From Pseudolysobacter sp. (GTDB taxonomy: Bacteria > Pseudomonadota > Gammaproteobacteria > Xanthomonadales > Rhodanobacteraceae), in assembly GCA_025351985.1 (NCBI GenBank), contig JANXUW010000469.1:1-5188 (forward strand): 5,188 nucleotides of DNA, read 5' to 3'. Positions 4,827-5,188 of this stretch are shown piece by piece (position 1 is the stretch's first letter; each line of letters opens with the position of its first letter). A program made the position numbers and the translations under genes. The notes beneath the pieces were generated by a model. It had not been told where the DNA came from. It ran no database searches and was given only the letters and a program-made list of their open reading frames with translations.

Positions 4827-5188
4827 ATGAGCCCGCCATCCAGCATTTCCCACGCCGACCTCGATACCGAACTGACCATGCTGCATTTCGGCGTCACCGC
4901 CAGTGATCTGCATGGCTCGTTGTGCGGATTTTTGTGTGGCGGCGGTCATGCCGATGCGCATAACTGGCTTGGCGCGTTGGCGATCGAGCCGGTCGAAAGC
5001 ATCGCGGGCAAGGCACATCCGATGATCGATCGCCTGTATGCCGAATGCCGCGATCAGCTCGATGATGTCGAACTGAGCTTCGAGCCGCTGCTGCCGGATG
5101 TCGATGAAACCCTCGCGGCGCGCGCCGAGGCGCTGGTCGAATGGTGTCGGGGTTTTCTCGGCGGCATCGGTCTGGCCGGGGTCGATTC
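4827..5188 (+). CDS. ygfB: UPF0149 family protein YgfB, N-terminal part (runs off the right edge)
   Basis: From ATG 4827 the frame stays open to the window edge, giving 120 residues of a protein normally about 180-200 long. The N-terminal block ASDLHGSLCGFLCGG (residues 24-38) matches the family's 'xELHGxLCGxL' signature. WCRGFLGGIGLAG (105-117) matches the second conserved block. Spacing and an acidic, helix-rich character fit UPF0149. It is a cytosolic protein. In Pseudomonas aeruginosa, YgfB is reported to affect peptidoglycan amidase expression and beta-lactam resistance; the E. coli role is unclear, and none should be assumed here. The divergent arrangement with zapA is conserved in E. 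coli, where pepP and ubiquinone genes follow ygfB. No Shine-Dalgarno is visible; the start fits the family N-terminus. Confidence 0.93.
   Translation, partial: MSPPSSISHADLDTELTMLHFGVTASDLHGSLCGFLCGGGHADAHNWLGALAIEPVESIAGKAHPMIDRLYAECRDQLDDVELSFEPLLPDVDETLAARAEALVEWCRGFLGGIGLAGVD

Overview
The window looks like chromosomal DNA from a GC-rich gammaproteobacterium, most likely of the order Lysobacterales (Xanthomonadales), for example Rhodanobacteraceae. This is inferred from the gene set: a PA0069-type radical SAM protein, a short ZapB-like coiled-coil gene overlapping zapA, 6S RNA between zapA and the 5-formyltetrahydrofolate cyclo-ligase gene, then an EVE-domain gene and rpiA. Few genes have a clear Shine-Dalgarno sequence. 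The species cannot be named from the sequence alone.

Layout. Bases 1-415 hold the 3' end of a gene for a leucine-rich-repeat protein of the plant-like subtype (+). Bases 416-734 contain no complete gene, but a short reading frame there resembles the broken N-terminus of an alpha/beta hydrolase. Bases 735-1817 encode a complete PA0069-family radical SAM protein (+). Bases 1818-1959 separate convergent genes and carry nested inverted repeats, including a likely terminator for the opposite strand. From 4655 down to 1960, on the minus strand, lies a compact housekeeping block in transcription order: zapB-like gene, zapA, 6S RNA (ssrS), 5-formyltetrahydrofolate cyclo-ligase (fau), EVE-domain protein, rpiA. 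A UPF0149/YgfB gene starts divergently at 4827 (+) and runs off the right edge.

How it works together. The minus-strand block joins two small cell-division coiled-coil proteins, the global RNA polymerase regulator 6S RNA, a folate salvage enzyme, a modified-base-binding domain and a pentose phosphate enzyme. A good sigma70-type promoter sits directly before the zapB-like start codon and predicts a leaderless or nearly leaderless mRNA. A second promoter at the end of zapA has a -10 box that shares a base with the zapA stop codon and fits the 6S RNA start. A long, stable hairpin directly follows 6S RNA. The block probably ends at the hairpin and T-run at 1847-1883.

I found no clearly new biological system. 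The core is a conserved neighbourhood. The points most worth checking are the leaderless promoter, the hairpin after 6S RNA, the stop-start overlap before fau, the repeat module at 1832-1930, the hydrolase remnant and the plant-like LRR protein.
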